DNA of 64,000 nt from Sphingosinicella ginsenosidimutans (GCF_007995055.1 NZ_VOQQ01000001.1:2029001-2093000), one strand, 5' to 3'. Numbered from the stretch's first letter, positions 16,003 through 25,749 are shown. Made by a program: numbers and translations. The notes: a model not told the origin generated them from the sequence alone.

Positions 16003-18158
16003 GGCTGGTCCCTCCCCGGCGCATAGGGATTCCGGATCGCCTCGTAATAAGCAAGGTCGTGCGCGGGGGGCGCGACGCCCGCGGGAAGCGGCAACCCGGA
16101 CAGGCTCTGGAAATAGGCGATGCAGGCGTCGCGCCACCACTGCGCCTCGTCCTCCTGGATCGCGAGGAAGGCGGCGACCTGGGCATGGCGCTGCGGATCG
16201 ATCCGGCCGGAAAGCCCGGCCCAGGTGCGGCGCATCGCCCGCACCTCATCGACGCCGCGGGTGTAGCGCAGGACCAGTTCGTCCCAGACGGTCCGGCCGG
16301 TGTCGAGCCGATAGGTCCATGGGACATGGTGGAACCACAGCAGGTAATCGTCGCCGACCGTTGAAAGATTGCCGAAGCGCGCGGCGACCTCCGGCGCATA
16401 TTGCGCGAGCGCGTTGCTGCCGCGCGCGGTGCGATCGAATCCGATCCCCTGGCGGTCGCCATTGTGGAAATAGGTTGGGTTCCAGTCGCGCCGTTCGAGA
16501 TCGTTCACCCAGGGCCCCGGCCCGTAATGGTGCCCGGTCGCCATCAGATGATGGAGGCCGAGCGGGGTCATGTAATCCACCACGGCCTGATGCGATCCCA
16601 TCATCATGGCCACGATCGGCGTGACGATCGCGGGATCGTTGCCCCAGGTCATCCGCGTCCACTCCTCGGCCACGTCGCGGGCCGACACATCGGGATTCCA
16701 GGCGAAGCGGCCGAGCGCGTACCAATTGGCCTGATCGAACTGCGATCCGGACCAGTTTCGGTCATTGCCGGTATTGGCGACGCCGGCGACGAGGGTGTGG
16801 CGGGGACGGAAGAGGCTGCCGTCCACCACCCGGGCGACGGTCGAGCCTTCGCCGCGCACGCGGGTGTCGGCGCGCATCGCCTCCTCCCACATCGTGCCGA
16901 GATAGACGAGGTGGGTGTTGAACCCGAGATATTCCTTGGTGACCTGGAATTCCATGCCGATCGCGGTCCGCGGCATCGCGCCGAACAGCGGGCTGAACGG
17001 TTCGCGGGGCTGGAAATCGATCGGGCCGTTCTTGACCTGCACGATCACGTTGTCGCGGAACCGTCCGTCGAGCGGGTGGAACTCGCTATAGGCCTGGGCG
17101 AAGCGATCCTCGCCCGTGTCGGAATAGACGAACGCGCGCCAGATCACGACGCCGCCATGCGGCGCCAGCGCCTGGGCCATCATGTTGGCGCCGTCGGCAT
17201 GGGTGCGATGGAAGTCCTGCGGCCCCGGCGTCCCTTCCGAATTGGCCTTGACCAGGAAGCCGCCGAAATCGGGAACGTAGCGGTAAATCTCATCGGCCTT
17301 CTCCCGCCACCATTGCCGCACCCGCGGATCGAGCGGATCGGCGGTCGGAAGGTGGGCCAGCTCCATCGGCGCATTGAACCGCGCCGACAGATAGACGCGG
17401 ATTCCATAGGGCCGGAAGATATCCGCGAGCGCCCGCACCTTTTCGAGGAAATGCGGGGTCAGGATGTCGGCATTTGAATTGACGTTGTTGAGGACGACGC
17501 CGTTGATCCCGATCGAGGCATTGGCCCGCGCATAATCGGTGTAGCGCGGGTCGGCGAAGCGCGGCAGCGTCTGCCAGTCCCACAGCGACAGCCCCGCATA
17601 GCCGCGCACGACGTGGCGATCGAGATTGTCCCAATGATCGAGCATCCGAAGCTCGACGTGCGGCGAATCGGCGAGGTTGAGCCGCTCGATCGGTTGGCCG
17701 GTCTGGATCAGGCGAAGCAAGCGGAAGGCGCCGTAGAGCACGCCGACATCGCTGTTGCCGGCGATCACTGTCACGCGGCGCCCGTCCAGCGCCATGCTGC
17801 GCACAAGATAGCCTTCGCGGCCGAGCGGCTGGAGCGGCAGGTTGAGTCGCGCGATCAGCGGCGACGAGGCCGGGGTGCCGATGACGATCGCGCCGTTGAT
17901 GGGAGCGGTCGCACGCGGCGGCGTCCGGCCGAGCAATCCGCCGATCCCGCGTTCCAGCTCGGCGCGCGCCACGTCGAGCGTCGGAGAGTCTCCCTGCTGG
18001 AGAATCGCGGTCGCTGCGGGGCGGTAGCCGGCCGCCGCGGCCGGCTCCGCCGCATGGTAGCGAAGCCACAATTCATAGCCGTCCTCGGCCCGCGCGCCCT
18101 GGGGAAGGAGCAATGCGAAGGCGGCGAGGAGCAGGCCGAGTGCGGCGGACGGGCGCAT
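15999..18158 (-). CDS. aguA: GH67 alpha-glucuronidase
   Basis: A 719-residue exported enzyme with signal peptide MRPSAALGLLLAAFALLLPQGARA. The family signature runs through the protein: MLDHWDNLDRHVVRGYAG, NGVVLNNVN, FLVKANSEGTPGP with a candidate catalytic Glu, IVQVKNGPIDFQPREP, MEFQVTKEYLG, and the C-terminal LLWFHHVPW block. GH67 enzymes release (4-O-methyl)-glucuronic acid from the non-reducing-end xylose of glucuronoxylan fragments. Start 18158 is preceded by GGGGAG seven bases upstream; an in-frame start at 18215 would overlap the promoter region. It is divergent from the manD operon that uses glucuronate, with operator copy 4 between them. The next gene, GH43, overlaps by four bases. 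Confidence 0.93.
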   Translation of the reverse strand: MRPSAALGLLLAAFALLLPQGARAEDGYELWLRYHAAEPAAAAGYRPAATAILQQGDSPTLDVARAELERGIGGLLGRTPPRATAPINGAIVIGTPASSPLIARLNLPLQPLGREGYLVRSMALDGRRVTVIAGNSDVGVLYGAFRLLRLIQTGQPIERLNLADSPHVELRMLDHWDNLDRHVVRGYAGLSLWDWQTLPRFADPRYTDYARANASIGINGVVLNNVNSNADILTPHFLEKVRALADIFRPYGIRVYLSARFNAPMELAHLPTADPLDPRVRQWWREKADEIYRYVPDFGGFLVKANSEGTPGPQDFHRTHADGANMMAQALAPHGGVVIWRAFVYSDTGEDRFAQAYSEFHPLDGRFRDNVIVQVKNGPIDFQPREPFSPLFGAMPRTAIGMEFQVTKEYLGFNTHLVYLGTMWEEAMRADTRVRGEGSTVARVVDGSLFRPRHTLVAGVANTGNDRNWSGSQFDQANWYALGRFAWNPDVSARDVAEEWTRMTWGNDPAIVTPIVAMMMGSHQAVVDYMTPLGLHHLMATGHHYGPGPWVNDLERRDWNPTYFHNGDRQGIGFDRTARGSNALAQYAPEVAARFGNLSTVGDDYLLWFHHVPWTYRLDTGRTVWDELVLRYTRGVDEVRAMRRTWAGLSGRIDPQRHAQVAAFLAIQEDEAQWWRDACIAYFQSLSGLPLPAGVAPPAHDLAYYEAIRNPYAPGRDQP

Positions 18159-18188
18159 GCTGATTCTCCCCATTTCGGCGGCTCGCCA

Positions 18189-18217
18189 TTGACAAGGCGG
18201 CCCGCGCTCTTTCAAAT
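18189..18217 (+). promoter_or_regulatory. Candidate sigma-70 promoter of the manD operon
   Basis: TTGACA (18189-18194) and TCAAAT (18212-18217) have an ideal 17-base spacer. The LacI-type operator begins on the last base of the -10 box. It reads toward manD. Confidence 0.6.
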
Positions 18218-18230
18218 GTGAGCGCTACCA
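18217..18230. promoter_or_regulatory. LacI-type operator, copy 4
   Basis: TGTGAGCGCTACCA differs from the perfect copy at 11762 in two positions. It lies between GH67 (minus) and manD (plus) and abuts the candidate manD promoter. Confidence 0.66.
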
Positions 18231-18300
18231 TAAATCGCTGCGGCGATGTCACAACAGGAAAAATGGCCGGTCTGGCGATGGTCGCGGGGAGGAGAAGGCA

Positions 18301-19512
18301 ATGAGTCGGATCGCGTCGGCGCGCGTCATCGTCACCTCTCCGGGCCGCAATTTCGTGACGCTGAAGATCGAGACCGACGACGGGCTCACGGGGCTCGGCG
18401 ATGCGACCCTCAATGGGCGCGAGCTCGCCGTCGCCTCCTATCTTTCCGACCATGTCATCCCCTGCCTGATCGGGCGCGACGCGCATCGTATCGAGGATCT
18501 CTGGCAATATCTCTATCGCGGTGCCTATTGGCGGCGCGGGCCGGTGACGATGACCGCGATCGCGGCGGTCGACATGGCGCTGTGGGACATCAAGGGGAAG
18601 GCGGCTGGCCTGCCGCTTTACCAGCTGCTCGGCGGCGCGAGCCGCGAGGGCTGCATGGTCTATGGCCATGCCAATGGCGCGACGATCGAGGAGACGATCG
18701 ACAACGCGCTGCATTACAAGGAGCAGGGCTACCGGGCGATCCGGCTCCAGGCCGGGGTGCCCGGCCTCGCGACGACCTATGGCGTCTCCAAGGACCGTTA
18801 TTTCTACGAGCCCGCCGACGCAGACCTGCCGACAGAGGCTGTCTGGTCGACCGAGAAATATCTGCGATCCGTGGCGCCGCTCTTCGAGAAGGCCCGCGAC
18901 GCGCTCGGCTGGGACGTGCATCTGCTGCACGACGTCCATCATCGCCTGACCCCGATCGAGGCAGGCCGGCTCGGCCGGGACCTGGAGCCGTTCCGGCCCT
19001 TCTGGATGGAGGATCCGACTCCAGCGGAGAACCAGGAGGCGTTCCGGCTGATCCGTCAGCATACGACGACTCCGATCGCGGTCGGCGAAATCTTCAATTC
19101 GATCTGGGACGCGAAGGATCTCATCCAGAACCAGCTGATCGACTATATCCGCGCCACCGTGGTCCATGCCGGCGGACTCACGCATCTGAGGCGGATCGCC
19201 GCGCTTGCCGATCTCTATCAGGTCCGCACCGGCTGCCACGGCGCGACGGATCTCTCCCCGGTGACGATGGCCGCCGCGCTCCACTTCGGCCTTTCGATCC
19301 CCAATTTCGGCGTCCAGGAATATATGCGCCACACGGCGGAGACCGACGCCGTCTTCCCCCACGCCTACAGTTTTGCCGGCGGCCTGATGCACCCCGGCGA
19401 CGCGCCGGGGCTCGGCATCGAGATCGATGAGGCGCTGGCCGCGAAACATCCCTACAAGCGGGCCTATCTTCCGGTGAACCGGCTCGAGGACGGTACGCTA
19501 TGGAACTGGTGA
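18301..19512 (+). CDS. manD: D-mannonate dehydratase, enolase superfamily
   Basis: A 403-residue member of the mandelate racemase/enolase superfamily. It closely resembles the characterised Novosphingobium ManD along its whole length, including [55 protein letters not shown] and the last residues [10 protein letters not shown]. Metal ligands fall in the [19 protein letters not shown] and [10 protein letters not shown] blocks. It dehydrates D-mannonate to 2-keto-3-deoxygluconate. GGGGAGGAGAAGG precedes the ATG. It opens a five-gene operon (manD, transporter, uxaC, uxuB, GH10 xylanase) in which every gene overlaps the next. The reverse-enolase form replaces the UxuA type used in enterobacteria. 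Confidence 0.94.
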   Translation: MSRIASARVIVTSPGRNFVTLKIETDDGLTGLGDATLNGRELAVASYLSDHVIPCLIGRDAHRIEDLWQYLYRGAYWRRGPVTMTAIAAVDMALWDIKGKAAGLPLYQLLGGASREGCMVYGHANGATIEETIDNALHYKEQGYRAIRLQAGVPGLATTYGVSKDRYFYEPADADLPTEAVWSTEKYLRSVAPLFEKARDALGWDVHLLHDVHHRLTPIEAGRLGRDLEPFRPFWMEDPTPAENQEAFRLIRQHTTTPIAVGEIFNSIWDAKDLIQNQLIDYIRATVVHAGGLTHLRRIAALADLYQVRTGCHGATDLSPVTMAAALHFGLSIPNFGVQEYMRHTAETDAVFPHAYSFAGGLMHPGDAPGLGIEIDEALAAKHPYKRAYLPVNRLEDGTLWNW

Positions 19513-20792
19513 GCCGTCCTTCCACCCGTGTCGGCCGCGTGCGCTGGATCATCTGCATCCTGCTCTTCGCCGCGGTCGTGCTGAGCTATATCGACCGGCT
19601 CGTCCTCAGCGTTCTCAAGCCCACGCTCCAGGCCGAATATGGCTGGAGCGAGACTGGCTATGGCGACGTCGTCTTCTGGTTCCAGGCGGCCTATGGGGTC
19701 GGCTTCCTCTTCTTCGGCCGGCTGATCGACAAGGTGGGCGCGAAGATCGGCTACCTGCTCGCGATGGGCGTGTGGACGGCGGCGCACATGGCCCATGCGC
19801 TTGTCACCAGCACGCTCGGCTTCACGCTGATGCGTATCCCGATGGCGCTCGGCGAATCCGGCACCTATCCGGCGGCGCTCGCCGCGGCCTCCGAATGGTT
19901 TCCGAAGAAGGAGCGGGCGCTCGCCATCGGCATCTTCAACGCCGGCGCCAATGTCGGCGCGGTGGTGACTCCGCTGATCGTCCCGGTGCTCGCGCTGGCG
20001 CTGAGCTGGCAGAGCGCCTTCATCGTCACCGGCCTGTTCAACGTCGTGTGGATCGCGCTCTGGGTGATCTACTATCGCCGTCCGCGCGAGCACCCCCGCG
20101 TCACGACGGAGGAGATCGCCCATATCGAATCCGATCCGCCGATCGTGCAGCGCGAGGTGCCGTGGCGGCGCCTGCTCGCGACGCGGCAGGCCTGGGCCTA
20201 TATGGCCGGGCGGTTCCTGATCGATCCGGTCTGGTGGATGTTCCTGTTCTGGCTGCCGGATTTCCTGCATCGGCAATATGGCATCGATCTCAAGGGCTAT
20301 GGGCCGCCGCTCGTCGCGGTCTACATCATCGCCGATATCGGCTCGATCCTCGGCGGCTGGGCCTCCTCGCGGATGCTCGCGCGCGGCGCCACCGCCAATC
20401 GCGCGAGAAAGCTCGCGATGCTCGGCTGCGCGATCGTCGTCATGCCCGTCGCCTTCGCGGCCCACGCCTCGTCCGCTCTCGTCGCGGTGCTGCTGATCGG
20501 CCTCGCCTGCGCCGGCCACCAGGGCTTTTCGGCGAACCTCTTCTCGATGCCGGCCGATCTCTATCCGCGCTGGGCGCAGGGTTCGATCGTCGGCCTCGGC
20601 GGCTTCGCCGGGGCGCTGGGCGGGATGCTGATGAGCAAATATGCCGGCTGGGTGCTGCAGACGGTCGGCAGCTACACGCCGATCTTCGTGATCTGCGGCG
20701 GCGCCTATCTGCTCGCGCTGCTGGTCGTCCACCTGATCAACCCGGGCTATGCGCCCGTCTCCAAGTTCGCGCTCGAGGAGGCGGCGGAATGA
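19500..20792 (+). CDS. MFS transporter, hexuronate type (ExuT-like)
   Basis: A 430-residue inner-membrane transporter with about 12 helices. [27 protein letters not shown] is the first helix of the anion:cation symporter subgroup of the major facilitator superfamily, and [27 protein letters not shown] is its conserved loop motif. By context it brings glucuronate or a related hexuronate into the cytoplasm for UxaC. The ATG overlaps the end of manD by 13 bases and the stop overlaps uxaC by four (ATGA). Substrate is inferred from the operon. Confidence 0.87.
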   Translation: MELVSRPSTRVGRVRWIICILLFAAVVLSYIDRLVLSVLKPTLQAEYGWSETGYGDVVFWFQAAYGVGFLFFGRLIDKVGAKIGYLLAMGVWTAAHMAHALVTSTLGFTLMRIPMALGESGTYPAALAAASEWFPKKERALAIGIFNAGANVGAVVTPLIVPVLALALSWQSAFIVTGLFNVVWIALWVIYYRRPREHPRVTTEEIAHIESDPPIVQREVPWRRLLATRQAWAYMAGRFLIDPVWWMFLFWLPDFLHRQYGIDLKGYGPPLVAVYIIADIGSILGGWASSRMLARGATANRARKLAMLGCAIVVMPVAFAAHASSALVAVLLIGLACAGHQGFSANLFSMPADLYPRWAQGSIVGLGGFAGALGGMLMSKYAGWVLQTVGSYTPIFVICGGAYLLALLVVHLINPGYAPVSKFALEEAAE

Positions 20793-22207
20793 GCCGCCCG
20801 CTCGCCCTCCATCCGGATCGCCTGTTCCCGGCCGATCCCGCGACCCGCGCCATCGCGCGCGACCTTTACGAGCCGATCCGCGGCCTGCCGATCCTCAGCC
20901 CGCACGGTCATACCGATCCGGCCTGGTTCGCGACCGACGCGCCGTTCGCCGATCCATCGAGCCTGCTGATCGTGCCCGATCATTATGTCTTCCGGATGCT
21001 CTACAGCCAGGGCGTCCCGCTGGAGGCGCTCGGCGTCCCGACCGAGGACGGCTCGCCGGTCGAAGGGGATCCGCGCAGGATCTGGCGCAGCTTCGCCGCG
21101 CATTATCACCTGTTCCGGGGCACGCCCTCGCGGCTGTGGCTCGACTGGGTGTTCGCCGAGGTGTTCGGGATCGACGTGCGGCTCGAAGCCGACACCGCCG
21201 ATCTTTACTACGAGACGATCGACGCCGCGCTGAAGCGGCCGGAATTCCGCCCCCGCGCGCTCTACGATCGATTCAACATCGAGGCGATCGCGACCACCGA
21301 GACCCCGCTCGATCCGCTCGACCATCATCGCGCGATCCGCGCGAGCGGCTGGCACGGCCGGGTCCTCACCGCCTATCGCCCGGACGCGGTCGTCGATCCC
21401 GACCATCCCGGCTTTGCGGCGAATCTGGCGAGGTTTGGCGAGGTTTCGGGTGAGGATGTGTCGACCTATGCGGGGTATCTGCGTGCGCATGAGAGGCGCC
21501 GCGCGTTCTTTCGCGAGGTCGGCGGGGCGACTTCGACCGATCACGGCCATCCCAGCGTCTTCACCGCCGATCTGCCGCGCGCCGACGCCGAGGCGCTCTA
21601 CGCCAAGGTCCGGGCCGGCCGCGTATCGCCGCAGGAGGCCGAGCTGTTCCGCGGCCAGATGCTGACCGAAATGGCGCGCATGTCGATCGACGACGGGATG
21701 GTGATGCAGATCCATCCCGGCGTGGCGCGCAACCACAACCCCGCGGTCCTCGCGCGGTTCGGGCGGGACAAGGGCGCGGACATGCCGATCGCCGGCGAGT
21801 TCGTCCACGCGCTGAAGCCGCTGCTGGACCGCTTCGGCAACGAGTCGAGGCTGACGCTGATCCTGTTCACGCTCGACGAAGACAGCTATTCGCGCGAGCT
21901 GGCGCCGCTCGCCGGCCATTATCCGGCGCTCCGCCTCGGGCCGCCCTGGTGGTTCCATGACAGCCCGGAAGGGATGCGGCGTTTCCGCGAGCGCGTGACC
22001 GAGACGGCCGGGTTCTACAACACGGTCGGCTTCAACGACGACACGCGCGCCTTCCTGTCGATCCCGGCGCGGCACGATGTCGCGCGGCGGATCGACTGCG
22101 CCTGGCTCGCCCGGCTGGTCTCCGAGCATCGGATGGAGATGGACGAGGCGCACGAGATCGCCCGCGCGCTCGCTTATGATCTCGCCAAGGCGGCCTACCG
22201 ATTGTGA
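20789..22207 (+). CDS. uxaC: Glucuronate (uronate) isomerase
   Basis: A 472-residue enzyme of the amidohydrolase-like uronate isomerase family. Motifs are LSPHGHTDPAWF (about residues 37-48, metal-binding His pair), the long central helices with RPEFRPRALYDRFNIEAIATTETPLDPLDHH, MVMQIHPGVARNHN, and the C-terminal NTVGFNDDTRAFLSIPARHDVARR. It converts D-glucuronate to D-fructuronate. The start forms an ATGA overlap with the transporter; the longer open frame beginning at 19772 is the shadow of that transporter. The stop overlaps uxuB by four bases (GTGA). Confidence 0.94.
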   Translation: MSRPLALHPDRLFPADPATRAIARDLYEPIRGLPILSPHGHTDPAWFATDAPFADPSSLLIVPDHYVFRMLYSQGVPLEALGVPTEDGSPVEGDPRRIWRSFAAHYHLFRGTPSRLWLDWVFAEVFGIDVRLEADTADLYYETIDAALKRPEFRPRALYDRFNIEAIATTETPLDPLDHHRAIRASGWHGRVLTAYRPDAVVDPDHPGFAANLARFGEVSGEDVSTYAGYLRAHERRRAFFREVGGATSTDHGHPSVFTADLPRADAEALYAKVRAGRVSPQEAELFRGQMLTEMARMSIDDGMVMQIHPGVARNHNPAVLARFGRDKGADMPIAGEFVHALKPLLDRFGNESRLTLILFTLDEDSYSRELAPLAGHYPALRLGPPWWFHDSPEGMRRFRERVTETAGFYNTVGFNDDTRAFLSIPARHDVARRIDCAWLARLVSEHRMEMDEAHEIARALAYDLAKAAYRL

Positions 22208-23556
22208 CCGCGCGGCTGAGCGAAGCGACGCTGGGCCGATTGCCGGCCTGGGTGGTGCGGCCGCGCCCGCGGGCGGCGCCGCGCGCCGTCCATATCGGCA
22301 TCGGCGCCTTCCATCGCGCGCAGCTGGCTCCCCTGTTCGAGGATATGGACTGGGGCGTCATCGGCGCCTCGCTCCGCTCCACCACGGTGCGCGAGGCGAT
22401 GGCGCCGCAGGATTTCCTCTACAGCCTCGTCATCGGCGAGAGCGTGCGGGTGATCGGCGCCGTCCGCGATGTCGTGCGCGCCGAGGGCCTCATCGAGGCG
22501 CTCGCCGCGCCGGCGACCGACATCGTCACGCTGACCGTCACCGAAAAGGGCTATCTCCCCGATCCGGGGCGCCGGGGCGCCGCCGATCTCGTCGCCGCCG
22601 CGCTGCGGCTTCGCAGGGAAAGGGGGCTGGCCCCCTTCACCGCGATCTCGTGCGACAACCTGCCGGGCAACGGCGGACGCCTGCGCGACGCCGTGCTCGC
22701 CGCCAGCGATCCCGAAACCGCCGACTGGATCGCGGCCAGGGGCGCCTTTCCGCAGACGATGGTGGATCGGATCGTGCCCGCGACCGAGGAGGCGGACATC
22801 GACGCGCTGGCCGCGCGCATCGGCCTGGTCGATCGCGCGATGGTGAAGGCCGAGACCTTCTGGCAGTGGGTGATCGAGGATCGCTTCGCCGGCGCGCGGC
22901 CCGATTTCGCCTCCGTCGGCGTCCGGATCGCGGCCGATATCGCGCCCTGGGAGACGGCGAAGCTTCGCCTGCTGAACGGGGCGCATAGCGCGATCGCCTA
23001 TCTCGGCGGCCTGGCCGGTTTCGATTTCGTCCATGAGGTGATCGCCACGCCCGCTTATGCCCGCTTCATCGAGGCGCTGTGGGACGAATCGGCAGCGACG
23101 CTGGTGCCGCCGCCCGGGCTCGACATCGCCGCCTATCGCCGTGCGCTCATCGCCCGCTTCGCCAATCCGGGCCTCGCCCATCGCACCCGGCAGATCGCGA
23201 TGGACGGATCGCAGAAACTGCCGCAGCGCCTGCTCGCGCCGATCGCCGATCGGCTGGCGCGCGGGCAGGGGATCGGGGCGCTGGCGCTCGCCGTCGCCGG
23301 CTGGATGCGCTGGCAGAGCGGACGGACCGATACGGGAGAGCGCTTCGCCGTCGACGATCCGCTGGCAGGCCCGATCGCCGCGCGGATCGCGGGGCTCGAC
23401 GATCCGCGCAGCCAGGCCGAGGCTCTCGTCAAATTCGACGCGATCTTCCCGCCGGCGCTTGCCGCCGATCCCCGCTTCACCGATGCTGTCGCCGGCAAGC
23501 TCGCGCAGCTCGCCAGCCATGGCGCGCGCGCCACGATCGAGGAGTTCGCCCCATGA
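22204..23556 (+). CDS. uxuB: Fructuronate reductase, mannitol dehydrogenase family
   Basis: A 450-residue polyol-specific long-chain dehydrogenase. The N-terminal Rossmann motif HIGIGAFHRAQLAP, the SCDNLPGNGGRLRDAV block and the C-terminal catalytic segment KLRLLNGAHSAIAYLG with its conserved Lys, Asn and His are all present. In this operon it reduces D-fructuronate to D-mannonate with NADH, feeding ManD. It begins with GTG overlapping the uxaC stop; the stop overlaps the GH10 start as ATGA. Tagaturonate reductase or mannitol dehydrogenase are alternatives that the neighbours make unlikely. Confidence 0.92.
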   Translation: MTARLSEATLGRLPAWVVRPRPRAAPRAVHIGIGAFHRAQLAPLFEDMDWGVIGASLRSTTVREAMAPQDFLYSLVIGESVRVIGAVRDVVRAEGLIEALAAPATDIVTLTVTEKGYLPDPGRRGAADLVAAALRLRRERGLAPFTAISCDNLPGNGGRLRDAVLAASDPETADWIAARGAFPQTMVDRIVPATEEADIDALAARIGLVDRAMVKAETFWQWVIEDRFAGARPDFASVGVRIAADIAPWETAKLRLLNGAHSAIAYLGGLAGFDFVHEVIATPAYARFIEALWDESAATLVPPPGLDIAAYRRALIARFANPGLAHRTRQIAMDGSQKLPQRLLAPIADRLARGQGIGALALAVAGWMRWQSGRTDTGERFAVDDPLAGPIAARIAGLDDPRSQAEALVKFDAIFPPALAADPRFTDAVAGKLAQLASHGARATIEEFAP

Positions 23557-24680
23557 AGCTCAATCGCCGCGAAGCCATCGCCGCCGCTCTCGCGATGACC
23601 GCCGTCCCCGCCTTCGCGGCGGAGGCGGAGGCGACGCTCAATTCACTCGCGCGCGCCGGCGGGCGGCGCTTCGGATCGGCGATCGGCATCCGCAACGGAT
23701 CGTTCGGCGATCCGCGCGACACCGAGGTGATCGCCCACGAATGCGGCCTGATCGTGCCGGAGAACGAGCTCAAATGGCAATGGACCCGGCCCACGCCGAC
23801 CAGCTTCGATTTCCGGGGCGCGGACCGGATCGTCGCATTCGGCGAGGCGCATCATCTCGCGGTGCGCGGCCATACGCTCCTGTGGCACCATCCGGGCTGG
23901 TTTCCCGATTGGGTGGCGAGCTACGATTTCGGCGCCAGCCCGGCGGGCGAGGCCGCGCGCATGATCGGCGAGCATGTCACCACGATCTGCCGCCGCTACG
24001 GCACTCGAATCCACGGTTATGACGTCGTCAACGAGGCGGTGGACGCCGGGACCGGGACGCTTCGCGAGACCGCCTTCTCGCGCGCGATGGGCGGGGCGGA
24101 GCCGGTGCTCGATCTCGCCTTCCACAGCGCGCGCGAGGCGGCGCCGCACGCCCAGCTCGTCTATAACGATTATATGTCCTGGGCGCCCGACAGCGCGGCG
24201 CACCGCGCCGGCGTATTGCGGCTGCTCGAAGGCTTCAAACGGCGCGGCGTCCCGGTCGACGCGCTGGGCGTCCAATCGCATATCGGCAGCGGCAACAATC
24301 CCGGCGACCGGCCCGATTTTTCCACCCGCGACGAGGCCGCCTGGCGCGCGTTCCTCGATGAGGTGACGGGCATGGGCTATCAGCTGCTGATCACCGAATT
24401 CGACGTCCACGATCGCGGGCTCCCCTCGGACATCGCCTCGCGCGACCGCATCGTCGCCGATTTCGCGCGGACCTATCTCGATCTGATGCTGTCCTACCCG
24501 CAGCTCGGCGACGTCCTCGCCTGGGGGATGAGCGACCGCTATTCCTGGCTCCAGGGGCGGATCGCGCGCGAGGACGGCCTGCCCAAGCGCGGCTGCCCCT
24601 ATGACGCAGAGTTCAGGCCCAAGCCGCTGCGCGCGGCGATCGCCGATGCGTTTCACGAGGCGCCGACGCGCCACGCATAG
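23553..24680 (+). CDS. GH10 endo-1,4-beta-xylanase
   Basis: A 375-residue exported xylanase. MKLNRREAIAAALAMTAVPAFA has a twin-arginine pair before the hydrophobic stretch, so export may be through Tat. GH10 landmarks are PENELKWQWTRP, GHTLLWHHPGWFPDW, DVVNEAVD with acid/base Glu161, GVQSHIGSG, and LLITEFDVHD with nucleophile Glu282. It cuts the xylan backbone and, as GH10 enzymes generally do, can leave glucuronate on the non-reducing-end xylose, which suits the GH67 enzyme. It is the last gene of the manD operon; the ATGA overlap with uxuB fixes the start, and the long upstream frame is a shadow. It ends nine bases before a convergent gene. Confidence 0.93.
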   Translation: MKLNRREAIAAALAMTAVPAFAAEAEATLNSLARAGGRRFGSAIGIRNGSFGDPRDTEVIAHECGLIVPENELKWQWTRPTPTSFDFRGADRIVAFGEAHHLAVRGHTLLWHHPGWFPDWVASYDFGASPAGEAARMIGEHVTTICRRYGTRIHGYDVVNEAVDAGTGTLRETAFSRAMGGAEPVLDLAFHSAREAAPHAQLVYNDYMSWAPDSAAHRAGVLRLLEGFKRRGVPVDALGVQSHIGSGNNPGDRPDFSTRDEAAWRAFLDEVTGMGYQLLITEFDVHDRGLPSDIASRDRIVADFARTYLDLMLSYPQLGDVLAWGMSDRYSWLQGRIAREDGLPKRGCPYDAEFRPKPLRAAIADAFHEAPTRHA

Positions 24681-24689
24681 GCGCGATAC

Positions 24690-25667
24690 CTAGCCGGCCG
24701 CGGCGGGCAGCTTCCAGGTATCGCGGACGACCGCGGCATAGCCGGACCTTCGCCGCCGCCTTTCCTTCGGGGCCGTCGGGGATCGCGAACGAAGGCGAGA
24801 ACCGCGAGGATCGCGACGATCCCCGGCCCCTCGGCCTTCGTCGCGAACGGGATTGGCGAGGGTGCCGATGTTCGAAATCCCGACCTCGACGAGATCGCCG
24901 TCCTTCAGCCAGAGCGGCGGCACGCGTTTCGATCCGACTCCGCCGGGCGTTCCCGTGATGATCACGTCGCCCGGCACAAGCTCGGTGAAGGTCGAGCAAT
25001 AGGCGATCAGCTCCGGGACCTTGAAGATCATGTCGGCGGTGCTCGCATCCTGCACCGTCTCGCCATTGACGCGCGTGCGGAGCCTCAGCGACGACAGGTC
25101 CCCCACCTCGTCCAGGCTGACCAGCCAGGGACCGAACGCGCCGGTCGACGGAAAATTCTTGCCTGGGGTGAACTGGCACGTGTGCGACTGCCAGTCGCGC
25201 ACGCTGCCGTCATTATAGACGGAGACGCCGGCGACATGGGACAATGCGTCGCGCGCCGCGATCGCTCGGCCGGCCCGCCCGATCACCACCGCAAGCTCGC
25301 CTTCATAGTCGAGCTGCCGCGAGGCGCGCGGGCGGACGATCGGCTGGCCGTGGCCGACCTGCGTGTTGAAAAAGCGCGTGAAGACGGTGGGATAGGGCAC
25401 TTCGGCCCGGCCCATTTCCGCGCGGTGCATCGCATAGTTGATCCCGATGCACAGGATCTTGTCGGGGCGTGGGATGACCGGAAGCCAGGCGATCCGGGCG
25501 AGCGGAATTCGCGGCGCATCGGCGGCCATGTCCGCGATCTCGCCGGGTGCGCCATGGGCGAGCGCGGCCTTGAGGTCCGCAAAGCGCGCGCCGAGATCGC
25601 GGACCGAATCCTCCTCGACGATGCCCCAGCTTTCGCGTCCCTGGGCGACGAACGACGCCAGTTTCAT
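24690..25667 (-). CDS. Fumarylacetoacetate-hydrolase-family protein with unusual C-terminal tail
   Basis: A 325-residue protein. Residues 1-278 match the FAH family (acylpyruvate hydrolases, 2-keto-4-pentenoate hydratases): CIGINYAMHRAEMG, VFTRFFNTQVG, DYEGELAVVIG with metal ligands Glu122 and Glu124, SVYNDGSVRDWQ with Asp153, and GDVIITGTPGGVGSKR. Homologues normally end soon after the GTLANPV segment. Here the frame continues for 47 Arg-rich residues with no family likeness, ending WKLPAAAG. The tail looks like a lost stop, a frameshift, or fusion to the end of a decayed neighbour. AGGAGG precedes the ATG. It probably hydrolyses a ring-cleavage-derived keto acid; it is followed by convergent GH10. 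Confidence 0.8.
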   Translation of the reverse strand: MKLASFVAQGRESWGIVEEDSVRDLGARFADLKAALAHGAPGEIADMAADAPRIPLARIAWLPVIPRPDKILCIGINYAMHRAEMGRAEVPYPTVFTRFFNTQVGHGQPIVRPRASRQLDYEGELAVVIGRAGRAIAARDALSHVAGVSVYNDGSVRDWQSHTCQFTPGKNFPSTGAFGPWLVSLDEVGDLSSLRLRTRVNGETVQDASTADMIFKVPELIAYCSTFTELVPGDVIITGTPGGVGSKRVPPLWLKDGDLVEVGISNIGTLANPVRDEGRGAGDRRDPRGSRLRSRSPTAPKERRRRRSGYAAVVRDTWKLPAAAG

Positions 25668-25749
25668 GCCTCGCGGCCTCCTGCGTCCGCGCGGCCGCCA
25701 TGCCGTCGCCGATCGTTTCGCGCAAGCCGCCGCGCGGACGGGGCCGGCC

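Noticed and set aside
24690..25667. The FAH-family gene as XylX (2-keto-3-deoxyxylonate dehydratase).
   Set aside because: Length, motifs and orientation fit the short acylpyruvase-type FAH group; XylX-type proteins are longer, and the gene is outside the LacI regulon.
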